DNA of 64,000 nt from Prinsepia uniflora. Its lineage: Eukaryota > Streptophyta > Magnoliopsida > Rosales > Rosaceae. Both the position numbers and the translations under genes were made by a program. The DNA lies in assembly GCA_032719365.1 (NCBI GenBank), contig CM064873.1:2390501-2454500 (forward strand). Reading direction: 5' to 3'. This document shows positions 12,290-24,200 of the stretch, in pieces. The notes under the pieces were generated by a model. It worked only from the letters and a program-made list of their open reading frames with translations. It ran no database searches and was not told the origin of the DNA. The stretch's first letter is position 1; each line of letters opens with the position of its first letter.

Positions 12290-12297
12290 GTAGTAAC
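12290..12297. repeat. Right target site duplication of the hAT element
   Basis: GTAGTAAC, identical to 2188-2195. Confidence 0.92.
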
Positions 12298-14346
12298 TAT
12301 AGTGGGCCACGACATTAATATCCTATTTTAAAATGATTAAATAATAATTTTTGTTGGGGTGACAGCAAGATTTAGTTGGAACGGTTGGGCTAACGCGTAT
12401 TTGGGAATAACATAAAAACAAGCACGTATTTGCTGGTCGTTTTCAGAAGAGACGTGTCATCCAAAAATAATGATTTCTATTACGGAGTATTTTTGAATTT
12501 ATTTAACAGGTGGATTACACATGAAAGTCTTAATGGCATTGCAAAATGGGTGATGAGATAAACTAGAGCATGTGTTAATGATTTCTATTACTTGTTTTAA
12601 ATTTTTATGTATCAAACTTACTCTTATAACTTTTACAATAATTATAAATTCAGCCATAATATATATATATAGTGATACGTTATTATAACTCAAATTGCTA
12701 CTATACAAATTCGAAAGTGATGATATATTATTTTTTTAATAAACGAAATCTTTCAAAAAATGAAGAACTCTTTATTTATTTTTTTAACGAGTTGAATATT
12801 TCAGTAAATGGGTTTTGAGAGGATGATAGGAAGAAAACGAGATGTTAAGAAAACGAGAAAAAAAGGAAGGGCATTTTAGTAATAAATTAATTTTTATTCC
12901 GATTGATAACTGTTTACAAGAATGAAAATGTTCTCATTAATATTTTGATTATATATAGTTATTAAACACGTCAATAAGAATAATTACATAATCCTCCGAT
13001 TACTCACTTTTATGAATGTCTACTTATCTCATTATATGTTATTCTCATTTCTGAAAAGTAAATGTGCCCTTAAATGATTCTTTCCATCAATTCTTGCGGG
13101 TTGTAATTGTATATTGTATTTTGTTTATACATTCAAGTTTGAATTTCACTTTCGAGTAATTTAAATATTATTTTTAATATGTAATCTCAAATTCAATGCG
13201 TTAAAAAGTACTTTCAAACTAGTAAAATGCCAAACCATACAAAAATCTTTTTTAGTATGCAATAATATCCTAAAGCTGCAGTGCTTAGCTATTGATTTAA
13301 TTTTGAATTTGGAAAAACGGTTAAATTTGAGGAAAAAAATGCTTAATTGATATTTGTTATAATTCTGAAGTCTTTTTTATTATTATTTTATTGAAAGAGA
13401 TATCATTGTATATCATAAGAAATAATATAATTATACTATCAAAATCAAGTTATGATAGTAAGATGCATAAACCAAAATGACAATACTAGTGCAGACAAAG
13501 TCACACTAATGACTAACGAACCCATATCACTAAAATTATGTAAAATTACAAATCAAGCTCACAAAACCCAAAACAACCAAAACATTAATAGCGCCTATAA
13601 CCCTAAACAAACTATCTCCATGCAAAAAAACAGTCACTATCGCCAAACCCATCACATCTGGTATTGAATAATTGAAGAAACATAACGGAACTAAAAAAGG
13701 TTTGATCTCTAGCAATCCAATTGCGTTTAAAAACAAATAAAGGACAAAATGTTGAAATTTAACTATTGTGACCAAAACCAAAGGGAGATAGTACGGGAAA
13801 ACTCTTCCAATGGTAAGGTAGAAGATGTGAGGAAAGAAGAAATTTTGAAGGAAAATTTTGAATAAGGGGATGAATTGAATTTTTTTGTAAAATAATATGA
13901 TGGAGAACTCAAATCTAAGTATCACATTCCCCTTCCTCCCCTTTTATTTTTTCATTAGGAGTAGGAGGAGTGAAAACTCAGGCTAGGATTTTGCTTCCTT
14001 ATTTTAGAAATTTTTATAATTCTGAAGTCTTGCACAATAGTGCATGTAAATTTAATTCTCATATATATATATATATGAATCAGGCCACATAAATTTAATT
14101 CTATAACACTATTTTTATATAAATGAGTGGGTTTTATTTATTAATTGTAAAATCCAATTATTTTTTTCTTTACATTCAGATACTAATATGCCAATGTCGG
14201 AAAAATCTATGTAACAATCATTAAAATTCAAATTTATACGTAACATAAAAAATATTAGAGAAAGAAAATAGTGCTTAAATTGAAAAATCAGATAGAAATA
14301 GCCAATAAAATAAAATAAATAAATAAAGACAAATGGTGCTGACGAA
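12298..14346. other. AT-rich intergenic region, no gene seen
   Basis: About 2 kb of AT-rich DNA with a short (AT)n run near 14063-14074 and polypurine/polypyrimidine patches. Reading frames are short and of skewed composition. The last few hundred bases probably contain the promoter of the LORELEI-like gene. Confidence 0.5.
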
Positions 14347-14477
14347 GTGGTGAAGAAAGGAGAAACCGAGTTTTCGCGTTCCTGCTGTCCTCCATTTTCA
14401 CCATTTTTACCATTTTCCTCTTCAGAAAAGGAACGCAGAAGCAGCAGAGAGGTAGAGGAAAAACAAAAACTAGCTCT

Positions 14478-14501
14478 CTTTGTCGACAAAGATCGATCTT
14501 T
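14478..14501. repeat. Two overlapping perfect palindromes in the LLG1-like 5' UTR
   Basis: CTTTGTCGACAAAG (14478-14491) and AAAGATCGATCTTT (14488-14501) are each exact 14-bp palindromes sharing AAAG. They sit about 50-70 bases upstream of the ATG at 14550. Confidence 0.7.
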
Positions 14502-14549
14502 GATCTCTAATTTGGTTTCTCTGCCTCCTCCCCAAGAACCCAGAAAAGC

Positions 14550-16470
14550 ATGGCTCTCAATCAGAGCTTCTGCTTCAGCTTTGCCATTCTCTTCTTCTTG
14601 CTTTTCATGGGTTTTCCTGCTTCTTCTTCTTCATCTCCAACTTCAATCTCAGGTACTCCTCAATTCAGCGTAATAATTGTCTAATTTCTAGTAATTATAT
14701 ATTCAAATAAGCCTAGATTTGATAAAGCTCGAAACTATTGTCTGTATACTGCAGGTGGTGTCTTTGAATCTCAGACTTCTATCGGCCGGAACCTACTGCA
14801 GGCCAAGAAAGGTTTCATTTCCTTCAAACCCTGTTCTGAAAGTTCTGATTTTTCTTTGCTGGTGTTGATTTTGACTTAGAAATTGAAATGCAGTGCTAAC
14901 AGGTAGAGAATTTTATTGCTTCTAGTGTTAGACAATGCCCATTTGGGTGCTTGGATTGTAGTTGCTTTTTCTTCCTAGTTGATCTGGTAATGGAAGCTGA
15001 TGAATTTGCTAAGTTAGGATTACCCTCTAGTAATCAAGATTTAGTGACTAAATTGCTTGCAGATGTCAAACTTGCTATAAGAAATTAGTTGACTAAATAG
15101 AATCAAAATTTAGTAATTAATGTTCAGCAAAAAAATTTAGTACTTAATTGAGGGAGTCTTTCACAGAACAGAACAAAATTTGCAAATGTTCGATGGCCTA
15201 TCATATACTTGTGTACATGAGATGAAATATATGAAGATTTTCTTTGCTTTTCAATTCAGCATAGATTTAGAAAAGGAAAATAGAGATCTTGATTGAAAAA
15301 TCGGGCTTCAATTTGAAACCCACCCATTGTTATTGGCACACTGATATCAGGCAATTTATATTGCCTCACCTTGCCATCATTTGGTATGATGACTGAAGAT
15401 AGATTGTTGCTATTTGATGCCCTTTCTACTTTTTCCTATTCATTTGGAGCTCATAAGAAGGAGCTTATCTTTTGATGATTTGTGTATATTTGGGTGAGAA
15501 ATTTCAAAGTTTCATGGAATTTAGGCTTATAACAAGCGCACTAAAAAGCAAAAAATATGGGCATTCGAAGTAGGTAGTTAAGCAAGTAATAAGGAAGCAC
15601 ATGAATCACATGAGCATAACAATCCACTACACAAGGGATTTTCAAAGTAATACCTCCATAGGTGGAACTTACAAATCCCAGCTATATGCCTTGCATCTAA
15701 TCATTTGCAAATTCCTTGAAACTTTGAAGTTCTTCGTGTTCAACTAATTTTGCCAGAGTTCCATGGAACTTGAAGTTCCTCATCCAAACATACTCTCAAG
15801 GGATCTGAAAGGCTAGAAGCAGGTTTAAGATCGTAAATGAAACAGTAAAAAATGTGAATACAAAGCAAGATCGTGATTCAATTAGGTAAACTATCTTCTT
15901 TCCACCAGATTGCGCTACTTCAAAGCTTAGTTTCAAAGCTTATTTGTCCATCTAAGGCTCTTTTCGGTTCTCGGTTGCGTAGAAACTTTACCCTCTTTTG
16001 GGGGTACTTTTCTTTTATTGATCTTAACGGTAAGTAGCTGATTAAAAAAAAAAAAAACGGTAAGTAACTTGGTATAACGAAACTCATGTTTCTTGTTATC
16101 TGCAGGTTGTCCAGTGAACTTTGAGTTTTTGAACTACACTGTTATCACAAGCCAATGCAAAGGACCACGGTACCCTGCTGACCGCTGTTGTTCTGCATTT
16201 AAGGAACTGGCTTGCCCTTATACAGATGTGATCAATGACGAGACAAACGAATGCGCTTCAATTATGTTCAGCTACATTAACCTGTATGGAAACTACCCAC
16301 CGGGACTTTTTGCAAACGAGTGCCATGAAGGTAAGCAAGGTCTTGCATGCCCTGCAATTCCACCATCAACATTGGCTGACGATGTAAACTGTGTTCATAC
16401 CACATCCTGTCCATCTGCACTCCTAATGCTCACTGCTGGATTCCTAGTGTTGCTGTTCCGGTTATTATGA
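14550..16470 (+). CDS. LLG1: LORELEI-like GPI-anchored protein (LLG1 type)
   Basis: Exons 14550..14652, 14755..14811 and 16106..16470 encode 174 residues. The first ATG in frame starts an N-terminal signal peptide (MALNQSFCFSFAILFFLLFM). The body carries GGVFESQ, NLLQAKKGCPVNFEF, the cysteine motif CKGPRYPADRCCSAFKELACPY, and ISYINLYGNYPPGLFANEC-type sequence (here FSYINLYGNYPPGLFANEC). It ends in a small-residue region plus a hydrophobic tail (ALLMLTAGFLVLLFRLL) typical of GPI addition. In Arabidopsis, LLG proteins are co-receptors and chaperones for FERONIA-type receptor kinases and bind RALF peptides at the plasma membrane. The length is close to the about 168 residues of Arabidopsis LLG1. 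The symbol marks the family; LLG1 versus LLG2/3 is not resolved. Intron 2 (14812-16105) is long and shows no nested gene. Confidence 0.92.
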
Positions 16471-16884
16471 ATGCTCGGACCATTCTCCATAGTATATTCT
16501 TAAACTCGTGAAAAAAGTTACAAAATTTTCATTCATCTGATTTTCGTCCTTGTTTTGCTACAAGTGCTAGAGCTAATACTCTTGTATTAAGATACTTCTA
16601 TGTTCTTTCCACTTTAAATCAATGCATAGCTTTTGCTGCTGGCATTTGTGACATGTAATATTTAAATCTCCTTTTTGTGCAATACCTTGACAGCTAATAC
16701 CCCAAAATCTTTCACTTTAAAATTTGCAAACTCATGAATATTTGCCAAATGAGCTGTGTGATGTGGGGGTCCAGATTGAATTATCTTCATATCATCTCTT
16801 GCTTGGATCTATCCTTCTGTGGCTCTAAATCGTTTCTGCTACTGAGGACCAAATTCAAAATATTCCAGCAGATTCGGGGACTTC

Positions 16885-18116
16885 ATGGCTGCTCTTGCTC
16901 CTTCGTCTCCTCCTGCTCGGAACAAGTTTGCCATCCCTAACTCCGGTGAGAATGCCAACCACTCTGGTTTTGCTTCAAATGTGTTGAAACTTCCAAGAGG
17001 TAAGACAAGTGCATGCTCAATTAGTTGTATTACGACTTCTCGACCGGCCTCCGAATTCGAGGAGGCATCTTCAGTCCTATGTGACAGCGTCACAAATTTC
17101 CTATGCCGCTGTCACAAATTTCCTATGCCTCATCAGTTTTTGATAGAATATCTCTTCATCCTGTTGTGTTTGCATACAATAAACATGATGAGAGGATTTA
17201 TGTTGGGTAAGTGCCTATATAACTCATTATTACTTTACAACCAACTTTTACTAGATGGCTTGAGACCAGACAATTACACTTACACCTTTGTTCTTAAGGC
17301 ATGTTCCCAACTCATTGCCATCTTTGAAGGTAGACAAGTGCATTGCCATATAGTTAAGGCCGGTATTGGGCTGGATACTCACGTTAATAGCTCACTGATT
17401 TATATGTAGTTTAAATCATAGTTTAGTTTGCGCAGAATGAGTACTTGCAGGATTTTTTGGAAAAGAACACACTTGCTAAGAACACGTTAATTTCCGGATA
17501 CCTAAGTTGGGCCCCAACTAGAGAATGCCAGGGCAATGTTTGATAACATGGCAGCAAAAGATGGTGCATCTTGGAGTGCACTGATAGCTGGGTACGCAAA
17601 AATTGGTATGTTTTCGGAAGCATCAACTCTCTTTCGAAAGAAGACAATTTCGCAAGTTTCGCTGAATGAATCAACTCTCGTGAGCGCATTGTCTGCCTGT
17701 GCTCATTTGGGAGCTCTAGACCAAGGTAGATGGATACATGCATATATTGATAAAATTAAGGCTCAGATCAGTGTGACTCTTGGTACTGCTCTCATAGACA
17801 TGTATGCCAAATGTGGCAGCATTGCAAATGGCTACGAAATCTTTAGGAAATTGCCACAAAAAGACGTAGTTTCTTGGGGAGTTATCATATCTGGTTTTGC
17901 CATACATGGAGAAGCTGAGAAATGCTTTGAATTGCTTGATGAAATTGTTGCCACCGGAACTTATCCGAATGAAGTCATTTTCGTGGCGATTTTATCAGCT
18001 TGCTCCCATGCCGGGTATGTCGAAAAGGGATATGAGTACTTTGATCAGATGGTGCGGAAGCATGGGATACGCCGTCGATTGAACACTATGGTTGCATGGT
18101 GGACTTTCTTGGCCGT
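16885..18116 (+). pseudogene. PPR (pentatricopeptide repeat) protein pseudogene, 5' part
   Basis: PPR repeats are recognisable in two frames. One block has LYNQLLLDGLRPDNYTYTFVLKACSQ (about 17220-17409). A second block runs from FDNMAAKDGASWSALIAGYAKIG to CSHAGYVEKGYEYFDQM (17536-18057). Lesions are visible. There is a frameshift near 17180, between VFDRIS- and MMRGFM-like pieces. Stops follow the frame that ends at 17407-17409, up to about 17530. A one-base loss lies near 18071, after HGI. The gene is then cut at 18116 by the Athila insertion and resumes at 43658. Intact relatives are PLS-class PPR proteins that edit or process organelle RNA. The start is uncertain: the Met at 16885 opens a frame without PPR character. 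Confidence 0.85.
18112..18116. repeat. Left target duplication of the Athila element (GCCGT)
   Basis: GCCGT directly precedes the 5' LTR and is repeated at 43653-43657 directly after the 3' LTR. Confidence 0.93.
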
Positions 18117-20010
18117 TGATAGGACGTTAAATAAGCATTATTTTATATTATTTTATACCCTTTATATTTGACTTTTAATATTAAAATATTAAATAAATTG
18201 ATAAAATAAATTATTTTGTGATTTTTATGTTTAGAAAAATAAAGGTTGTAATTTGGAGTATTTTTGACGAAAGAATCGTTTCGATCGGAATTATAACGAA
18301 TAAAATATGGACGAAATTCGGTGGAATAATTAATTTAGTTATATTTTAATTAAATTAATTAATGCAGCCCAAACCCAATTATTTTTGCAGCCCAGCCCGT
18401 CGCCAAGTGGCCTGGCCCAGCGCGTCAGCCCAATCCGGTTTGTTCAGCCCGGCCCGTGCAGCCCAGTTCCTCCAGCCCAGGCCCGCGTCGCGTGTCAGCC
18501 CAGCTCGCTCCAGGCCCGCGTCGCGCGTCAGCCCGCGTGCAGCCCAGTTCCTCCAGCCCAGATTCAATTCGGCGCTCTCCTGCCGAAGCTCTGTTCTCTC
18601 CTTCAGCGCGTTCCCGCCGAACCGCAAGCCTTCCATTCAGCAGCCTGCTGCCAAATTTCCTGCCCTCTTTTCCAGCAAACACCCACTTAATTTCCAGCCA
18701 TTTCCAACAACTTTCCAACCCAATTTTACAACTTTACAACTCAAACCACCTCTAAACATCATCACAAATCTTTATTACTCATCATTCCATTATTCCATTT
18801 TTTTTATTGTATTTTTATATTATTTTTGGTAGCTTTCTCCACCTATAAATAGGAGTTGATTTCACTTGTTGAAATCACTTCCAAGTAGCACAAAATTGAG
18901 CTTCTTTTAGGAGAAATCTTGGCCAAATAGTTCCAATACAATTTTGAGAGTTCAAGTCCGAATTTCCTTGTTTAATCTTCTTCCATCTTCATAAGGTTCC
19001 AGCCGCTGTTCGGTGTTCCTTGTGAAAAACAATCCATTGTTCTCATCCAATCTGAAAAGTGTAACATTTGCTCTCCATTCTCTTAAACTCTTTTATTTGT
19101 TATTGGTTCTAATTATAATGCAATATATGTATTGGTTTCTCCTTCCTATCTTTTGTGAAAATTGAGTATAATCTCCATGTGTTTTACTTTCTAAAAATCA
19201 TTCACTTCTTACATTTTAGAGCTTAAACTTCATTTCGAAACTAAATGTTGATCCGCTGTTCGGGGCATTTAGAGTAGATTTGGAGAGATTTAATGTATGA
19301 CCGCTGTTCGGCGCATTAAATCACAAACTTAAGGTAATTATATTATGAGTAAAAATCCGCTGTTCGGTGCATTTATAATATGAATGATGTATGAAGAAAT
19401 ATGAGTTTGTGAAGGTATAATTTCGTGATTAATTCAAATATTTGCAATTGTAGTATGTTGTTGAAGTTTGTGTTTACGGGAAGTCTACTTTGTGCATAAG
19501 TTAGAATAGAAATAGAATGAGTTTATCTATGCTTTTACTTATTTATATAATTACAAACCTCTTCAAAACCCCCCTTGTTTATTCTTTATTCTTTTATTCT
19601 TTATTCTTTTATTCTTTGATGCTTTTATTCTTTCATTCCTTTATTATTTAATTTATTGATTCTTTGATTAATTAATTCCTTTATTCTTTGATTAACTAAG
19701 TCCTTTATTCTTCTATTATTTCATTCTTTAATTCGTTAATTTATTAATTCTTTGTAATTCATTAATTTATTATTATCTTGTTCATCTATTCTTTAATTTA
19801 TTAATTCTTTGATTGTTTAATTCTTTTATTATTTAATTCTCTAATTCATTATTCTTTTATTCATAATCCACTAACATATTATTAATGTTCCCTAATTTCC
19901 CCGGTTAAGAACGATCCCTATTTATCAATACTACATCTACACAAAAAGGGTTTAAATTGCATAACACTCGAATTACATGTTTAATTTAATGCGTAGTTTG
20001 GGCGTAGTCA
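18117..20010 (+). repeat. 5' LTR of the Athila element
   Basis: 1,894 bp, starting TGATAGGACG and ending GGGCGTAGTCA. It contains a TATA box at 18844, four CCGCTGTTCGG words between 19003 and 19367, and a long TTTATTC-rich tract (about 19575-19870). It differs from the 3' LTR by about six substitutions counted by eye and one 15-bp indel in the TTTATTC tract. Confidence 0.95.
18844..18851 (+). promoter_or_regulatory. TATA box of the Athila 5' LTR
   Basis: TATAAATA lies downstream of a GC-rich block (18365-18640), as expected for the U3 promoter. The same box is at 42501-42508 in the 3' LTR. Confidence 0.65.
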
Positions 20011-21294
20011 ATTTTTGGCGCCGTTGCCGGGGAAATTGAAAATCATTTTAATTTGTTAGTGTATGTATATAAATTGTGCATATTATACTTGTTTATAAAT
20101 TTTATTTTTTGTTAATATTATATTTGTTTATAACATTTACTTACTTGTTTAAATTTTATTTATCCATCTTATTATTGTTCTTATTATGTTTGTTTATAAT
20201 GCTCATACTTTACTTTTTCTTAATTTCTAATTTATACTTGTTCATAAATGTTCATAATTTTTTTTTTTATATATATTTGTTCATATTAAATTTGATACTT
20301 GTTCATAAATGCATATTTTATATGTTACTTTTCTTTACTTTAACTTTTATTTATTCCATTAACTTTCTTTTAATTTTATTCCATAACCTTTATGTTCCAC
20401 TAACTTTATGTTTACACTTATTTTATTTTTATGTAATCAATTATTTGTTTATGTCTTGTTAAACTTTAAATTTTAAATGAAAAAAAAAAGAAAATTCGGA
20501 ATAAATAAAAAAAAAATTAAAAATTAAAAAAAAAATAAAAAAAAAATTAAAAATTAAAAAAAAAAAATTTAAATTTTTTTTTATGAAACTTTATTCATCT
20601 TTGAATTTCCTAAAGTGTAAGTATTGTTTCCTATTAATTGTTTTAGAGTTGCATGAATCTCTTAGTCCCTTTTTCTTCAAAATCTTACTTTCGGGAACAG
20701 GTAGTGCCCCTCTTATTTACTTTCTCCTTAACCCTTCATGATGTGTGGATTTCATCACCACATACCATAGACTCGAATCTATGGACATGAGGTTGGGGCG
20801 GAGTTTGTAAACACTAGGGTTTGGTAATTCTCTACGTCATCAATTGGATTAATTATGGTGTCTAGGAGAGTTATGACTGGTGACAAGTTTTGGATTAAGA
20901 AAGGGAACACCAATGGAGTATATGCCAAGCTAGCCTCGGGGTGCTCTTAAAATTATCCTTGCTTCTCGCGTTACATCTATCTCAACTGGCCATGATTAAT
21001 GTTGAATGGTGGAATGGTGGTTATCAGTACGCGCAGGCCGTACGCCCGGGAAAGTACTATGAGAAGCGGAAGGGGAAAGTTATTCATGACACTCTAAAAC
21101 TCTACTTATTGCATTATTAGTTTGCATTTGAAACTTGTGTATTTTCTTTCCATTAACGTAACTTTTTGGTAATTCTGGTTTCTATTTATGTGCTATTTTA
21201 TGCAAATCTCTACTATCTTACACTTATTATCTTTTCTTGTGTATACTTGCCTTCTAACTTAGAGTTTTGTTTTCATAGAGGTACAAACTTATGA
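20011..21294 (+). other. Athila 5' leader
   Basis: This is the untranslated region between the primer site and gag. It is very T-rich (20040-20460), then an A-rich AAAAATTAAAAATT tract (about 20470-20580), then mixed sequence. The long open frame in the T-rich part is a composition artefact. Confidence 0.6.
20016..20032 (+). other. Primer binding site (tRNA-Asp)
   Basis: TGGCGCCGTTGCCGGGG begins six bases after the 5' LTR and is complementary to the 3' end of plant tRNA-Asp (CCCCGGCAACGGCGCCA). This is usual for Athila/Tat elements. Confidence 0.88.
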
Positions 21295-24200
21295 ATGCGT
21301 GCTCATCAATCTAAGCTTGATCGGCTGAGAAGACAACTTGACATCTCACCAAGCAACGCCACATTCAGAGACGCACTTAAGCAAACCAGTTCGTTCGAAC
21401 CTCCATCCCCAATATTCGGTGAGTCCAAAAGCGAGAAGAGTAATTCAGAAGAAGAACAGATTTTCGGAACACCGATAACCATGGCACGAAACCTGAGTAT
21501 CCGGGAGCAGACATGTGCAAACACAAATGGCACTACAGACTTCTGCATCCAGTATCCCGAGCCTCGAACCAACAAGAAAGATATTGAGCTTAAGAGTGGA
21601 GTTCTTCATCAACTACCCAAGTTCCGTGGAATCAGAAATGAAGATCCACACAAACACTTAACGGAGTTCCAATTCATCATTAGTAGTATGTGTCCGGATG
21701 ATGCGGACTTGGAAATCATGAAGCTGAAAGCTTTCCCATTGTCCTTGGAAGAAAGAGCACGGGTATGGCTTTTAAGTCTCCCACCCAATCATATTGACTC
21801 TTGGGAGAAGTTGGTTCAGGAGTTTCTTACCAAGTACTTCCCTGCCTCAAAGATTACGGTCTTAAGAAAAGAGATCACTGGAATCAAGCAGAAAGAACAT
21901 GATGAGAATTTCAGCCAGTACTATGAGAGGTTTAAGGAACTTTGTGCTTCATGCCCTACTCACGGGATCACAGAAGGCTATCTTTTAACCTACTTTTATG
22001 AAGGACTCAAAGGTTGGGATAGAGGACTGCTCGATGCTGCAGCTAATGGAAGTTTCTTAGCTCGGAGCCTAGTAGATGGTCGTGCACTACTTGAAAGCCG
22101 TGCACTCAATGATGCACAATACGAAGGTGCCGATCCTATTTCTAGAAAGGTACATGAGGTAAGTTCCCATGCTATAAATGATTCTAAGTTAGATAAGATC
22201 ACCTCTATGCTTTCAAATATGCTTGAGCTAAAGAAACAGGTAGCTCCAGTTTGTTCCATATGCTCTCAAGGCCATCTTGAGGAACAATGTCGCTACACTG
22301 CAAGGGAAGAAGACTCCAGAACTGAAATGGCACACGCCATTGGAGGCTATCAAGGAGGGCCAAGGACCCAAGGTTACAGTTGGAGAGATCCGAACAATGT
22401 CCTAAACCCTCAGCACATGTCGACCGGGCCAAACCGTGTCCCAGACCAGTTCCCAAGGCCCACATGGCAACCAAGGCCCACATGGCAACCAAGGCCCCCG
22501 GTCCCATTTTCTAACTTTTCTCATAATCATGCAAATAATCATACTTCTTCATCTTCTAATCCTGATTATGATAAAATGCTGGCTGCTCTTTCCCAAGGGC
22601 AGCAAACACTAATGGCGTCAACTCAGGCTCTTGTCACAGGTCAGCAAAATCAACAAAAAGACATCGCTGATCTCAAGGACCAAATGGGCAAGGTCGTGGA
22701 CTTCATGGGTAAGATCCAAGCTAGCGGGGTGCTTCCACCTCAACCTACACCCAACCCAAATGTAAGACCTGAAGCCAATGCAATCACCACTCGAAGTGGT
22801 AAAGTGCTCGGAGAAATAGAACCAGATCCAGCCGTTTCTGAGGCTGAAAAGCACAAGGTGGCAACTAAGACCACCACGACACAACCGCCAGTTCAACCTA
22901 CCCACACACAAGGTAATAACCCAATCCCTTCAAGTTCGGTTGTTACTAATTCCCCGTTTGTGCATGCACCATTTCCAAGTAGGCTTGCCAAATCTAAGAA
23001 GAATGAATCCGATGAGGAAATCTTGGAGATCTTCAAAAGGGTGCAAATCAACATGCCCTTGATCGAGTGCATCAAACAAGTGCCGAAATACGCAAAATTT
23101 CTGAAAGAGTTATGCACTCCAAGGCGCCAGACGAGGGAGAAGGAGGTTGTGATGGTGAGTGAAACAGTTTCTGCTGTAATCCAGCGTCGGCTACCCCCAA
23201 AGTTGAAGGATCCAGGGAGTTTTTCTGTTCCCTGCGTGATTGGTAACAAGTCATTTGATAAAGTCATGCTAGACTTAGGCGCATCCATTAATGTTATGCC
23301 ATATTCACTATATGTTGCCCTAGGTCTAGGTAAATTACAGCATGACGATGTTATCATTCAGTTAGCCGATCGCTCTAATGTGTATCCTAAGGGATACGTA
23401 GAAGATGTTCTTGTGCAGGTTAACCAGCTGTCAGGACCCACCCCGGTTTCACCCCGAAACCCGAGGTAAATCCCGCTCCCGTCTGACTCCCCGACACAAA
23501 ACTCAAGTAAAACTCACTCGAACCCAGTCAGACGCAGGAGTAATTACAAAATATCCCAACCTTATCATTTACAGAGCATAGCACTAAATTACAAGGAAAA
23601 TAAAAACTGATAAAGTACACGCACACAGTGACAGGACCCGTCCCAACTGGACGTCAAAAACCGTACCCGGTCCTGCTCCCGTCTGACAAGTCAACTGAAA
23701 GTCCGAAACTACCCTTCAGTACCTACCAGACAAGGGAATTTTTGCGCCTGTGCCCGCACATACCTCCACCTCTGGAATAGCCTCGATCAACGCGCCACGA
23801 CCTGAAGGGTTAACAAAACAGAAAAGGTGTGAGTGGACAAAAATGACTTCTTATAAAAACATTTACCAAAATACATTCTTACCCTCCAGTTTTCACAAAC
23901 TTGCATGCATATCGTAAAACATGAGTAATAGTATGAAATCATTCAAGTATGAACAGTGGACCGATAAAATCAAAACATATTTTCCCATGGTCCACAAAAA
24001 CTCATGTTCACCAAATCAGTTTAACATCTCAAAAGTTCACAATTTCTTTAAATCATTTTAACCGCTAAACCACGGTTTCCTCAAAATCATTTTCCATAAA
24101 CCACGGGACTTATTTCCATATCCTGTTGCTTAGAGTCACGTTTATCCCTGCAACGCGTGCAAATCAATAGGCTCAAGGACCGCTCAAAATCCGAGCATCC

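Noticed and set aside
16885..17409. Intact short PPR gene
   Set aside because: It ends in a stop inside a repeat, and matching repeats continue in other frames. It is part of the pseudogene.
18362..18832. 156-codon Pro/Ala/Ser-rich frame in the Athila LTR, repeated at 42019-42489
   Set aside because: GC-rich U3 sequence upstream of the TATA box. All six frames are partly open there and no domain is visible.
20076..20462. Leu/Phe/Tyr-rich membrane-like protein in the Athila leader
   Set aside because: Translation of a T-rich tract; a compositional artefact.
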